Source of the DNA: Planococcus citri
Taxonomy: Eukaryota; Arthropoda; Insecta; Hemiptera; Pseudococcidae
Length of the DNA stretch: 64,000 nt
Reading direction: 5' to 3'
Assembly (NCBI RefSeq): GCF_950023065.1
Contig: NC_088680.1
Span: forward strand, 10,094,559-10,158,558
Part shown: positions 1 through 11,689 of the stretch, one piece after another
How the letters are laid out: each line of letters starts with the position of its first letter
Numbering within the stretch: the stretch's first letter is position 1
Translations under genes and position numbers: made by a program
Notes under the pieces: generated by a model
What the model was told of the DNA's origin: nothing
The model's input: the letters and a program-made list of their open reading frames with translations, nothing else
Database searches by the model: none

Positions 1-441
1 CAAAAAAATGAAAAAAATGAAAAATTTCCACCTCGTGCGGGGATTGATCCTCAGTTGCTGCGTTGTGTGGCCGCTTAACCCACTTGGCCACATCGCAGCT
101 TATTAGATTAGAGGTTATTTTTGCATAAATGTTATCAATTTTTGGACTTGGAAAAATTTTTACTCACTGGTGCATTTTAGAAAATACTTAGTTGCTAGAT
201 TGCTTCTGTTTAGCATGCGAAAATGCACATTTTTTAACGTGATAATGCACGCTATTACACCAGTCCAAAATCACGCATGCTTTTAAGCATAATTTTGTCA
301 ATAGGGAAGCATTCAAGCCAAACCCCAAAGTGACTGGAACAGCTCAAGGCTTCATGCCCTAAACTGGAACTTGCTCTTGTCACTGCATAAGTAGCTGGGG
401 CAAAGAAATACAAAGGAGAATTCGATCTGTTATGCTTATGT
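1..441. other. unassigned non-coding DNA
   Basis: I see no coding exon, RNA gene or recognisable repeat here. The stretch ends at the left copy of the 15-bp target duplication of the neighbouring SINE. Confidence 0.4.
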
Positions 442-456
442 ATGTCCTTGCACTAT
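442..456. repeat. left target-site duplication of SINE
   Basis: The 15-bp word ATGTCCTTGCACTAT occurs here and again, without mismatch, at 905-919. The two copies exactly bracket a 448-bp segment with a tRNA-like head, as expected from target-primed reverse transcription. Confidence 0.8.
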
Positions 457-904
457 CGTCGTGGTTCCTTATCCTTTACAGGACATTGGAAATCACATTT
501 TTGTGGTACCCTAACAGGGTTGAGGCGTATGCCTATTACCACTGCGATTATTCTAGGGAATCGACGTTGTTTCGAGCTTCCACTAGTAGTTTCCTGTTGC
601 TTTATAGTGACATCTACACAAGCACCTTGGAGCTAGCCGGGTAGTTTAGAGACCCTGAGCTCCTCAGTGTTGACCTCTATAGACGCTTGAACCAGTTTCA
701 GCTTTTTGATTCTGCTAACAGATGGCGTGCATTATCTGTTAGCTCGGCTAAACTGGTAGTCCCACGGTACTTGGCGTGTAATGTTGATAATTGCACGAAA
801 GATTTTTTTTTAATTACACGCACAAGCTTGCCTCTGTAGCTGGGTTTGAACCGGGTACCTCGTGAACGGAGGTCCGCAGCTCTACCTACTACGCCACCGT
901 GGGA
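457..904 (-). mobile_element. tRNA-derived SINE, full length with target duplication
   Basis: Read on the minus strand, the element begins at 904/903 with a tRNA-like head running to about 831. A pol III box A (TGGCGTAGTAGG, plus-strand 885-896) and a box B (GGTTCAAACCC, plus-strand 842-852) are seen at tRNA spacing. The acceptor stem does not pair and the T stem is imperfect, so this is a SINE head and not a functional tRNA gene. About 370 bp of unrelated body follow, down to 457. The 3' end lacks a poly(A) tail. A perfect 15-bp duplication flanks it (442-456 and 905-919). SINEs are non-autonomous and use the machinery of a partner LINE; no partner can be named from the tail. Short open frames inside it are not genes. 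Confidence 0.78.
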
Positions 905-919
905 ATGTCCTTGCACTAT
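905..919. repeat. right target-site duplication of SINE
   Basis: This is a perfect copy of 442-456. It lies directly beside the first base of the tRNA-like head. Confidence 0.8.
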
Positions 920-2325
920 AGGTGACCAAAAATGGTAATCTGGGGTACCTGATCAATACTTGAGCCTTTTGTGCATGCCATGTTGTGATATGTGATTCTA
1001 ATAATTGTTGCAATGTATGTTTTTTACATCAAGCCCTTAGTTTCTTGCAAACACGGATTCCTTCTCATCATTGTTGTGGTATGTGTACAGTATTTTCTTA
1101 ATATTATCATAAGGCACAGTTAGTTATACTTCATCTTACTAATCTGTGTGTTGTTACAAGGTGTATATTTGTAAATTTACCGCAAATATTTGAGACGAGT
1201 TCTTATTTTGTTGCAAGCACCTACAATTAAATATACACTCTAACTAGTATATCATTGTGAATATTGTTGAGCCTATACCTACTTGGTAGTTCTAATAGGC
1301 GAGACTATATTAATGTAGAGTTGAATTAGGGAGAATTCTGTAAGCTATCCAGAAAAACTATAAGTGACGATACTATTCTTTGTGAATATATTCTGACCTT
1401 AACCACCCCTAAAACTATAATCTTCAAAACAATCTCATTACCATTCCCTTCTACGAGTAATACCTCTCTAACAGGTATGTGAAAAAAATACCAATTCTAC
1501 CGAATAAAATGACAAATTTCTAAAATGAAATAGGAGATGAAATGACACATCAAGAATTGTTATTTTCCCTTTTGAATTTATGGAAGTTTCAAATATGAAA
1601 TTTTTTAGTTCAGGAAAGAGACAGAAATTGACCCGAATGAAGCTAGGTCAAAAGTATTCAAAAATTTTTACTTCAAGAGGTGTTTTTTAAAAATATTTTG
1701 AACATTTTTCTTTGCTCAAAAATTCTAGAAAATCAAAAAATGGGCATAGACTTGAATTTTATTTTATTTTTTTTATTAGGAGGATCGAGCCGGGTTGGAA
1801 GGGGGGGTTTACAACGAGACCAACATTGTTTACAGGTTTGAGGAAGGCTTTTTCTTGACAGATGTTACTTATTAGAAGAATTCTGACCTCAGAAATGAGA
1901 AATTTTCAGAATAAATTTTACTAACTTTGATTTATTTCATTTTTCTAACTCTGAAAAGTTTTTAAAAAGGGAGGGAAAATAGCTATGAGAGAAGGTGAGG
2001 GGATATTTCTTGAAAATGGGGTTATTCTTTATTCAGAACAATTCTGGTGTAGAATTGAAAAATCTTCAGATAATATTGTATCAGGTTTTGACTTTTGACG
2101 ATGTTTAATGCAGTTTCTGTCAAGTTTGACTCAATTTCACAAAAATTCCGTGAATATTTTGTACCTTTTAGTAAATTTTTTTCGTGTTTTCATAACATTT
2201 TAACAAATTATTGACCTTTTGCTCAATTTTGTCAAATCGTAGTCAAATTCTAGCAGTATTTTTATGATTTTTGGAAGGTAGGTAATTCGAAAGTTTTTTT
2301 TTGTGGTTGAACTACTTTTTAAAAT
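920..2325. other. AT-rich non-coding DNA
   Basis: No supported gene. The sequence is AT-rich with homopolymer runs; the short open frames here have no coding-like composition or splice context. Confidence 0.4.
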
Positions 2326-2384
2326 TTTCAACAATTCGCCAAAAATCCAAAAATGAACTCTGAGACATGAAATTTTGATCAAGG
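2326..2384 (-). repeat. isolated copy of a dispersed repeat module
   Basis: Read on the minus strand this is the module that goes TTCATTTTTGGATTTTTGGC, then GAATT and a run of A-rich sequence. Related copies lie at about 11615-11660, 24481-24540, 26510-26575 (minus), 30065-30110, 59205-59245 and 60215-60250 (minus). Several of those sit inside foldback elements, so this copy may be a fragment of one. Confidence 0.55.
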
Positions 2385-4470
2385 AGGCTCTCGATTAAGC
2401 TGGATTTTGTTCAAATCTGAAAATACAATTTGAAAGGTTCTCATGCGAGCATTCAATTTCAATTATTTTCTTTTTCTATTTTTGAAACTAAGTTTAGACC
2501 TGAGAAGCTAACGAAGACCCCCCTCTCCTCCTTCAAAAAAAACAGGCCAAATTCTCTACCAATGATCCAAGAAACCATCACAATGGCAAAATTCCTTTAC
2601 AACTACATATTCTAAAACCTATATTCAAATTCCTCTCCGAAAGAATAGGCTGGTCGTAAAAATGACGAATACTCCCACATACTAAAAATTGAGCAGTAAG
2701 AGCACTTTAAACGCATACCTACAAGTACTTACAATATAACGACGAAACACACACCAAACTATACATAAATACAGGAACATTTCTTGGTTCTAGACGACAT
2801 AGTCAGCCTATATCTATGAACTTCTCATCTCAAATTCTCTACTACATAGTGCACGTTAACACGGCACAATTTCGAAATAATTTTCGCCTAATTTATGACA
2901 ATAATTTTTATCATTCTGATAGCGCGGCTACGTCGGCGTTGTGTATCGTAATAAAAGGGCAATTTATCGCGCAAAAGAACGATTATTCGTAACAATTTGC
3001 AGCGACGGTTTTAATTTAGAGGCTCGAGCCCGAAGAAGGGAAAAATTTTTAATTGAAGTTAATGATATCGTTACGTTATCGTGTATAAAGTTTCAGAATT
3101 ATTGTCCGCCTGTACACAATTCCACCGAGACATTCATTAATGGTCCAAAAGCGGCAAGTTTTATTGAACAATTCATTGAAATTTGTTGTTGTAAGTTTGG
3201 CAGCGAAAACGTGCGAAAAAATGGGTCATCGAACTTTACACATTAATATGAGCAAGTTTACCTACAATCGAAAACGTAGCATTTCAAAAATATTACACGT
3301 AGGAATATACGAAAATCAAAACAATGAAATGCGCATCCAGAGATGCATTTTTCCTATTCTCGTATTCGTTTTTTTACGTACAAGACACCCTCTGGAAAAA
3401 AAAATGAAAAACAAAAGGTTCGCGTGTAACGTTTCTCCTTTTTTTTTTACCCTATTTTGGGACGATAAGATTTGATAATTTTTCAACGTGCGGAGAAAAA
3501 AAAAAGGCGAAAAGACGTAACAGGGGAAATAATCGGACAATCTAAAACCATCTCTACTACCTACGTATTTGGAATAACGAAAGGACAAGCGACAAGGGTA
3601 TACGTTTGAAAATTTGTAAAGATTTTCGTCTGGTAAAAACATGTCCTTTTATCTTTTTAAATTTATCTATCCAAACGTTAAATTAATTTGAAATTCAGAT
3701 TAAGCTAGTCACATTTAAAAATCATCAATTTTCTTTCGCCGGCGCTCGATGCGAGATGTGATGCGACAAGACGAGCAGGAAAAAGAGAAATATCTTCGTT
3801 TCGTTTTTCCGACTGCGACTCTGCGAGAATTATACTTCCGGTTTGCGTATATGGAGTTTTATTAGCATTTTTCCTTCTTTCGTTTCGTCGACGTCGACGT
3901 CGTCGTCGTCGTCGTTGGTCTTATACACGTAACCCAGTTCACCATGCCTGTGTAATTTAACGTTTTCGTCTTCGCTGTGTGTACCAATTTGCTCATCGTC
4001 ATTCGTGTTTACGTTAACAAATCGTCGAAATTAATCGGATAAGTTTTAATGTTAGGGCTTTTTCCCCCCTTTTCGTACATGCTTTCGTATACGGTGTCAT
4101 ATTTGTTGGTAGGGCGAATATGTTGACGAAAAGTTGCCGGGTCGTGGATTTCACGTATATTGTCGGTTGATGTGTTTACGAGATGCGGAAGGTACTGGTG
4201 GGTTTTTTTCACTGACTTGGACGAATGTGTTTGGGTGGTTTTTGAGTGAGATGATTTGAGTATTGATATTGGGAACTTTGAGTGGGTTTTTGAGATTATG
4301 AATTATTCAAAAATATGTTGACGTTTATGTTTTGGAAATTTGAATCTATGGAATTTGCAATTTTCAAGTTTTGAAGGCTCTGAGATCTTAATTTCAAGAG
4401 CTTGAATTCTTTTGCATTTTTTGGGATTTTTTACGTTCAAAAAAATCAAATAAAAAATCATTTTCGACTA
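2385..4470. other. unique non-coding DNA, CpG-richer between 2.86 and 4.2 kb
   Basis: The part from about 2860 to 4200 is less AT-rich than its surroundings, holds many TCG/CGA words and a short (GTC)n run near 3890-3915, and shows no repeats. It looks like conserved-type unique sequence (regulatory DNA or untranslated exon). The open frames at 2941-3246 and 3316-3642 lack splice support and a conserved-looking protein, so they are not called as genes. Confidence 0.3.
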
Positions 4471-5880
4471 ATTTGAGGTCACCGAGTCTGAATCCGTTAT
4501 CCAATTGGAGCATAGGTTGCTCTTTCATCGAGAAGTGACAATTTTTTTCGCAAAAAAATTGAATCATTCTTGAAAACTAAGAATCTAGACTCAATTTGGG
4601 CACCATTTTTGTGCTCAGCAACCTCAAATTGGTCAGAAATAATCATTAAAAAAAATTCACCATTCGTAAACAATTTTTTGTACCCCTGTTGGGCCTTAAA
4701 ATTCTCCATTTCCTGGAGAATAGGGCCCTCTGGAGAAAATCAGGTACCGGAAATGAATTTTCCGGGTCGAGAAATCCCCTTGACCCAAATTTCAGCTCGA
4801 TTTGCGACCAAATTCAAGAAAATGTTTTTTCGAAAAAAATGCATCTCGTATTTACGGCAAACTGGTTATGCAATTTTATTAACACGATTGTTGCTCAAGC
4901 TATGAATGGAGGTAATTTACTGGTTTGATCGAGAGTAGTCACTCCCCCCCACTTCTGAGAATGAATTCTAAATAATTCGAGGTCGCTATGAGTCCAAATC
5001 CGTTGTCCAATCTCAACGTTGGTTGCTCTTTCATCGAGAACTGACGATTTTTAGGTTTTTCGCAAAAAAATTGAATTTTCTTGAAAACTAAACATCTATA
5101 CTCAATTTGGACATCATTTTCGAGGCCAGCGACCTCAAGTTAGTCAGAAATAGTCATTTAAAAAAATTCACCATTCATAAACAATTTTTTGGAACCCCTG
5201 TTGGGCCTCAAAACTCGCCATTGCCTGGAGAATAGGGCCCTCTGGAGCAAATCCAACACCAAAAATGAATTTACTGGGTCGAGAAACCCTCTTGACCCAA
5301 ATTTCATCTCGTTTTGCGACCAAATTCAAGAAAAGGTTTTTTCGGAAAAAATGCATCTCGTATTTACGGCAAACTGGTTATGCAATTTTATTAACACGAT
5401 TGCTGCTCAATCGACGTATGTTGGTAATTTAATGGTTTGATCGAGAGTAGCCATTTCCCCTCCACGTTTGAGGGCGAATTTCGAATAATTTGAGGTTACT
5501 GAGTTCGAATATGGAGTCTGTTTGGAGTCTTGGTAGCTCCTTCATGGTAAAAATCCCATATTGTACCTACTGACGAAAAAAGGTGACTATTTTTTCAATT
5601 AAAATGAGTTTTTTTTGCAAAAAGTGCAGTTTATTTCAATTTGTACGCCATTTTTGTGTTCAGCGCTGTTCAATTATTTGATGGGAAATGGTAATAAGGA
5701 ATGCAATTTTTAAAAACAAAACTTTTGGTTCCTTTTTGAGCCTCAAAATTGACGATTTTTGGGAAAAGAGGCCTTCTGGAGAAAATCCGGCACCTGAAAT
5801 GAATTCACCTTCTCAAAAAAAACTCGTTTAGCCAGATTACGACTTTTACGACCAAAAGTTTCACCTGAGCCTCCCATTAC
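4471..5880 (+). repeat. tandem copies of a ~505-bp dispersed repeat (family A)
   Basis: Two closely similar units start near 4471 and 4974 (equivalent GGTC at 4477 and 4981, 504 bp apart). A third, more diverged unit starts near 5488. Shared landmarks are GTTGCTCTTTCATCGAGAA, CCCCTGTTGGGCCT, GAGAATAGGGCCCTCTGGAG, GAAATGAATTTTCCGGGTCG and TATTTACGGCAAACTGGTTA. The open frames at 4570-4928 and 5168-5440 are repeats of each other in shifted form and are not genes. Related fragments lie near 28060-28110, 41815-41890, 54020-54080 and 55600-55870. Confidence 0.75.
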
Positions 5881-7560
5881 GTCTTAAATTTTTTTTAACG
5901 AAAACTTTTTTATAGGATCTGAAAAGTTTTGAACACGTTTTTTCAATCTTCGAAGTTCACATATTTTTTTAAATGGAAATCCTTCATTCAAGCGTTCAAA
6001 ATGTCAAAAAAAAGTTTTGATCACTACATTGCAAACTTCAAAGTTTACTGTTCTTTTTTTTTTTAGCAAATATCTCAAAAGTCCTCATGGGAGGGGAGGG
6101 GGTGATTGATAAAGACGATCAAAAATTCAGATTTCTGCAACTATGGCGCTCATAATTTTCATGAAACCCTTCGTTCAGTCTCCAGAAGACTTCAAAGTAT
6201 CAAACACCATACTTCAAACAAAATTCACAACTTCTTTTAATTTTGTTTCATATCATTTTTATGGTAAAAATCTTCCTTCAGGCTTCAAAAAGTTTCAAAA
6301 TTTTCCAGTATTTTGTTGAAAAACTTTAGCATTTTCTACAGTGTTATTTTTTCATTTTTTTGCAAATATTATGTACATGAAAAATAAGTCTTTGAAAAAA
6401 TTTGATGCATTCAAGATGACTGGAAATTCAGTTTTCTATAAATTTGGTTTAATCCTCGTCATTTTTCATCGTGAGATCATTCGATTATTCTCCAGAACGC
6501 CTCGAAATATCGACTGAATTTCATTTTTTTGCAAGTGCATCAAAAATGAAGTTATTTGGAAACAAATCTTATAAAAAGGGCACATGGATGAAAATTCAGT
6601 TTTCTAAAACTACGAGTTCTTATTATTTTTATCCAAACTTTCTCCCATTCGACTTTCAGGGTAACTCAAAGTTTGCCTATTCTGATCCATTTTTTTTTTT
6701 TTTTTTTTTTTTTAGAATTGTCAATTTGCAGTTCAATGCAAGTATCTCAAAAATTGAGCCTCCTTGAAAAAAAAACTGTTGGATTCCAACGATTGTAAAT
6801 TTAATCTTCTGCAACTTTGGTTTTTATAACTTTATTAACTGTGAAATTCTTTGTTCAGTTTTCAGACTTTCTCAAGGTTTTGAATACCTTGTTTCGAAAG
6901 TAAGAATTTGCAATTTTATGCCTGTAAAATATTTCAAAAGTAGAGCCTCCTAGAAAAATACAGGATGGAACTAAAACTATTAGAAATTCAATTTTGTGCA
7001 ACTTTTACCTCTCAAGTTTTGTTATTTTCCTGCAAACCTCCTCATTCGATTTTCAGATTGGTCTCAAACTTTTGAGCAACCTGTTTCAAATCTAAAAATG
7101 TTCAAAAGGTCCTAATTTTTTCTAGAATTGTAAAAAAATATTTTTTTTTGCCAAAATTCTCAACAAGTTTTCAATTGTTGCCAAAATTGCCAAGAAATTT
7201 CTGATTTTTTTTTTTGGCTATAAGTATCCAAAAAGTATTGATTTTTGCCTCAACTGTTTGCAAAGTCCTGTTTTTTGACTAAATTACAGCAAAAGGTAGT
7301 CTCATTTTTAAAAAAATATATTGTAAAATTCAAAATGATTGAAAATCCCAACCTTCTGAAACTTTGGAAACCACTTCCTTCAGCTGTTAAGAATTTTCAT
7401 TTTTGTTTGCAATTTTTTCAAAAATTAAGTGTCTTGGAAAAAAAATTGTAGGGTTCGAAATAATTGAAAATTAAATTTTCTGCGGCTTTTGGTCTTGATT
7501 ATTTTAGTAAAAATTCTCTTCCAGTTCCTTCAGTCAATAGAGGCTTCAAAATTTCGAACA
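5881..7560. repeat. degenerate ~185-bp tandem array, left part
   Basis: A recurring string of short landmarks appears: TTCTGCAACTTT, CCTTCGTTCAG, a TCTCAAA/TTTCAAA word, a GCAAxTATCTCAAAA word and AGCCTCCTxGAAAAA. The last recurs near 6740 and 6925, and again near 8940, and the other landmarks repeat at similar steps. A run of 24 T is at 6690-6713. No coding potential. Confidence 0.55.
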
Positions 7561-7581
7561 GTCCCCGTCTGAAATTTTCAG

Positions 7582-8260
7582 GTTTCTTTCCAAATATTTG
7601 AAAAAAGAGGACCAACGAGTTACCTTACCGATCAATCGAGATTTGCTAGATCCGATTGATAACGATACCAATACCGAAATAAGTGATGAGAAGAAAAGTG
7701 CACCTTCTACGTCAACGCCAAAATCTTCGACCAAATCGACTCCGAAAAGTTCACCAAAATCATCGAATAGTTCTTTGCTCAAGAATGACGAATTCGATGA
7801 CGCTAACGATATTATTAACGATGATATCAACGACAATTGTCAAGATGATTCTGCACTCGGTTCAGACTTGACAAAATGGCGATTACTACGCGGCCAAAAT
7901 CGTTCGAATTCTCAAGACATCAACTATCATGCTCATTGCGTTGAGATTGAGATTTTCACGGCTGAAATAGAAGCTTCACCGAAATCATATGCGGAAGCTG
8001 TTCGAAGCCAACCTCGTTCCAATTCGAAAGACTCTATGGACACCGCGATCCGTTCCATAGCGGCTAACGATGCGCTGGATTTGTGTTCAAGATCTCAGGG
8101 AAAGCGATCAGACATCGATAAGTCTGATATTCCAATTCGATCATCGATTAGCAGCAAACGAGCTGCTGTTACGTCGCCAGAGACACGTCGAAATCTCTCT
8201 GGAAAATCCTACCACCGAAAACGTCAGCTGTCTACATTATGTATTCGCAGACAGCTCTAG
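7582..8260 (+). CDS. coding-like terminal exon or retro-copied fragment, unrecognised
   Basis: An acceptor-like GAAATTTTCAG precedes 7582; the frame then stays open for about 226 codons to a stop at 8258-8260. The product begins FLSKYLKKEDQRVTLP, followed by an acidic stretch, an S/T/P/K-rich tract with several KSS repeats, a DD/ND-rich acidic tract, and a basic SR-rich end with SPKSYAEAVRSQPRS near the middle. It has no cysteine cluster, membrane segment or recognisable domain. Base composition is clearly less AT-rich than the repeats on both sides, and an AATAAA lies at 8663-8668, which fits a terminal exon with about 400 nt of 3' untranslated sequence. The SYAEAV motif in a basic context is also seen in ORF1-type retrotransposon proteins, so a degenerate transposon piece is the main alternative. 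Open fragments continue in other frames after the stop (for example 8312-8443 on the minus strand), which could mean a pseudogene. Confidence 0.4.
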
Positions 8261-8662
8261 TGTTCCAGCTCACTGGATGTCTGAGTACGTTTTACTCGAC
8301 AACTGGCGTACCTATTCAAATATGCCAACGCGGCAATTTGTGGATCCAGGTAGCTGATCAAGTTGCTTATCCGAGTTCATCGCCGCTATCAAAGCATCTT
8401 TAACATCGACCGAATTCGAGGAAACATGATCAACGTTTTTCATGTTCGTACGGAGCAGTTTTTTATTTTTGTTGCATCAAAACAACCACATTCAAATGCC
8501 TCAGGCGTATGCAAAATCAAGATTTCTTAACAGAACTGACATCTCAAACCTCAAACAGACGTCTTCATCCTAGGTTAGCACCAGATATACACAACTTCAC
8601 CTAAAATATCTTTCGCATGAAATAGCGTATACTGCTGAACCGTAAGATCGATGTACAAATAG

Positions 8663-8668
8663 AATAAA
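8663..8668 (+). promoter_or_regulatory. candidate poly(A) signal
   Basis: AATAAA, overlapping a second similar word, lies about 400 nt after the stop at 8260 and just before the ~185-bp repeat resumes. It may end the transcript of the 7582-8260 block. Confidence 0.35.
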
Positions 8669-8679
8669 ATAAAAATTTT

Positions 8680-9150
8680 TCTGATCCATTATTATTTTTG
8701 AAGGAAATCCCTTCGTTCATCCTACAGAGTGTTCAAAAATTTCAAATTTCGCAGTTTTTTTTTTGCAAACATCTAAATCCTTGTAGAAAAAATTTGATTA
8801 ATTTATTGGTATATTAAGGTGATAGTGAAAGAACCTGGTCGTTCTTATTGTGAAATTTTTCGTTCTATCTTCAGATAGTTTCAAAGTTTCAAGCACTCTA
8901 AAACTTTAGAATTCAAATTATTTTCCTCAAATTTTTTAAAAATGAAGCCTCCTAGAAAAAAATCATTGATTCCAATAGATTGCACGTTGAATTTTATAAA
9001 ACTTTCATTTCTCACCAGTGTCATTGTAAGACCCTTCGTTCAGCCTTCAGAGTGTCTCAATGTTCCAAACAGCCTGTTCCAAATTTAAATTTCAAAATCT
9101 ACAATTTTTTTTAAATATTTCAAAACAAAAGCCTCAATGACTTCAATTTT
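8680..9150. repeat. degenerate ~185-bp tandem array, right part
   Basis: The same landmarks as 5.9-7.56 kb return (CCTTCGTTCA near 8710 and 9040, AGCCTCCTAG near 8948), so the 7582-8260 block sits within this array. Confidence 0.5.
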
Positions 9151-11529
9151 CAAAAAAAAAAAAAATCACTGGAAAGTTAGCCAATCGTATTGTTCATACA
9201 CATATGGTACCCACATTCATAGATTTCAAAAACATCCACAAAAAAATTTCAAATACTCTTCGCGAATTCCGAGTAATCTCGCAACAAAAATACCTATAAA
9301 ATTAGTTGCTTTCACGATACACACGAGATCGTGTAAGGTACAAGTTCTACAATAACATTGTGTTTTAGTTCACCGAACCTGGTTTTGCGAGACCGTTTTG
9401 GCATTTAAATAGGTATTCCGAAACGACGATGCAGTGTAAAAGTGAAACCTTTCAGATGAAAATTAACTAAATTCAACTCTTTGTGTAATTTTCTCGAATT
9501 TAAGTTACATCTACTCCGATGTAGAGTATAATTCTAAACTGCTACAATTACTTTTACTTAATCAAATTCGAATCTCTCGCACGCCAGAATTAATTGAAAC
9601 TGCGCGCAGAGTGAGCTCCATCGTCGTCGTCGTCGGCGGAAGCACTGTGAAACTCGACATTCTCTCGTGTTCGTTCCACCTCTTGGGATTTTTTTCCCCC
9701 CCACAACGTGGGTACCTACTTTAATTGTAGGTAAGACGTGGTATTTTAAAAATACACCCAGACTAGTGTTTTCTTCCTTTGAGACGAGAAATGTGACAGG
9801 TTTATGGAAATTATTAAATATAAAGGTAAAGATGCAGATGAAGAAGAGAATGCCACGAGGGGTTGAGAGAAGAAAGAGAAAAAAAACCTCTACAGAAATA
9901 CTAATTTCGACGTAGCTGAGGTGGACTTAAGAGAGCGAGCAGATAATTTATAATTAATGTTGGCGCGACTTTATGCTATATAAAATCTCAAATAACAAAC
10001 AATTTAATCGCAAATAACAAAGGAATTTTCGAGCGAAAAATTTTCAAACTTGAAAATCTAAAATTAACGATAATTAAAATGTATCAGAGAAAAAAAAGTT
10101 TAGACAAAAGCGAGTGGTTTAATAGCAGCATTGTGTAACAGAACAATTTAATTAGAATGATTCCCCGTAAGCGGTTCCTCTTTTAATTAATTTTTTTTCT
10201 TTCTACTCGGTTTTTTTTTCTGCAGCGCCTTTTTTCATTCGTAAAAAGCTATTTTGAAAACCACGTCGAAAACCGACGTCGAAAAAATCCCTTTTGAGAG
10301 TATTTTTTGACGCGATGAGGTAAATTAAAAAATTATATCATCTTTGTGTACACCTTTAACTTCGTAAGAGTCGTGCGACTTTAAATCATCCGTCAAAAAT
10401 CACTTAATTCTTTCGAGCTAATGCAAATGAAGATGATTCGATTCGATTACTTATTAATGGATTATTCTCGTTGTCTAAACGAGAAATTAGACAGGGTGTT
10501 CGAAAAATTCGCCAGCAGTTTTTTTCCATCTTACCCCCCTTGAAGGATATTTTCTCGTTGCTTATCGAGGGAGTGTTTTGAATTGTTGGTGGGGAGGGAG
10601 GGCAAAAGAGGCGCTAGAAACAACAAGGAAAATTTTGACATCTGTTCAGCAAAGGCTTGCGGCTATACTCGTCTCGTTTCGGTAATAAAACGTGATGATT
10701 CTACGAAGAACGGTGTGTTCGCAGTCGTTGTTGTTCGTGTAGTATCCGGAATTGTCAGGTATTCGGCTTTTTAGTCGGCTAACCCGAAAATGCGATGAAT
10801 TTTTATACGCTTTGCACGAAACTAGCGAAAGAAAAAGGCAAAAGAGGTAGTGAAAAAGGGTTAAGAATTGGTGGTATCTGTGCCGAGAAGTTCTCTTATA
10901 ATACTCGTACTCGTACATATAATTCATTGTGTAAAGATTTATTCGCAAAGAGGCAGATTCTTTTGAACACCCAGCACCGTGATAAACGACTGATGTAAGG
11001 CAACGCCGTCATTCCATTGTTCGTCGTGTCACGGCGGCGTTTTGTTTTGTAATTGTGTATGGATGCGAGTCATTTTTAAAACGCTCCAGTTTGCAGGATT
11101 ACCCAGGCTTAATAAGATTAGCCGTTTATTATCGACGAACCGAGAGCCTGGGCTGGGATTTCTTTTGCCCATGGTGTGTAAGTCAGTCGGGGTCGAGCAG
11201 TTCGATGAATTAATCAAAGGCTCCGGAAGATGAAATCTTACGTGTCTTGGTCCATTTGTAGACAGATAGTATGTATATGCAATCTAGCTCGTCCTATATA
11301 GTCATATGGGTTTCGCATTTATCAAGTCGTACGAGTAGGTAGGTGTTAATTGGTAATGCATTTTCATGGAGCTTTCTGTATTCGTGGGTATGTGAAAATT
11401 GCATAAGTGAGGACTGTAACTTTTCCTGAAGTTTTTAAAAGGTCTTCATTTCCATATAAAAAAATTCATATTCGCGAAATTGATCAAAAAATTGCCGACA
11501 AATGAACATTTTAAACTTGCTCTATCTTT
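9151..11529. other. unique non-coding DNA with CpG-rich patches
   Basis: No supported gene. There are short (TCG)n runs near 9620, AATTAATT-rich patches near 10120-10200, and a TATATAAAA word near 9977 without a downstream gene. 11090-11230 is less AT-rich and carries an acceptor-like TTTGCAG, but the possible product is not recognisable. Confidence 0.3.
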
Positions 11530-11680
11530 GATTAGAACCACGAACGAAACCAAGATAGATCGAAAGAGCAGTATTCTGAAACCGGTAGAAACCAAAATTT
11601 TAGGTCTTCGAGTTCATTTTTGGATTTTTGACGAATTTTTGAAAATAAAAAAAAAAGGTCAAAAAATCTATTTTAATCGA
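11530..11680 (+). repeat. dispersed repeat module copy
   Basis: This contains AAGATAGATCGAAAGA followed about 55 bp later by TTCATTTTTGGATTTTTGAC. The same order and similar spacing occur at 59140-59245 inside the 59-kb foldback element, so this is probably a fragment of the same family. Confidence 0.5.
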
Positions 11681-11689
11681 TTAGTTTAT

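Noticed and set aside
831..903. A tRNA gene on the minus strand
   Set aside because: Boxes A and B are present but the acceptor stem does not pair, and the sequence is the head of a SINE bounded by a target duplication.
698..916. 72-codon minus-strand frame
   Set aside because: Lies within the SINE, across its tRNA-like head.
2941..3642. Overlapping frames of 101-111 codons
   Set aside because: The first begins with GTG, none has splice support, and the products look like translated non-coding DNA.
9977..9985. TATATAAAA as a promoter
   Set aside because: No exon or transcript start can be supported downstream.
11092..11233. Possible plus-strand exon after TTTGCAG
   Set aside because: The acceptor has a poor pyrimidine tract and the product is not recognisable.
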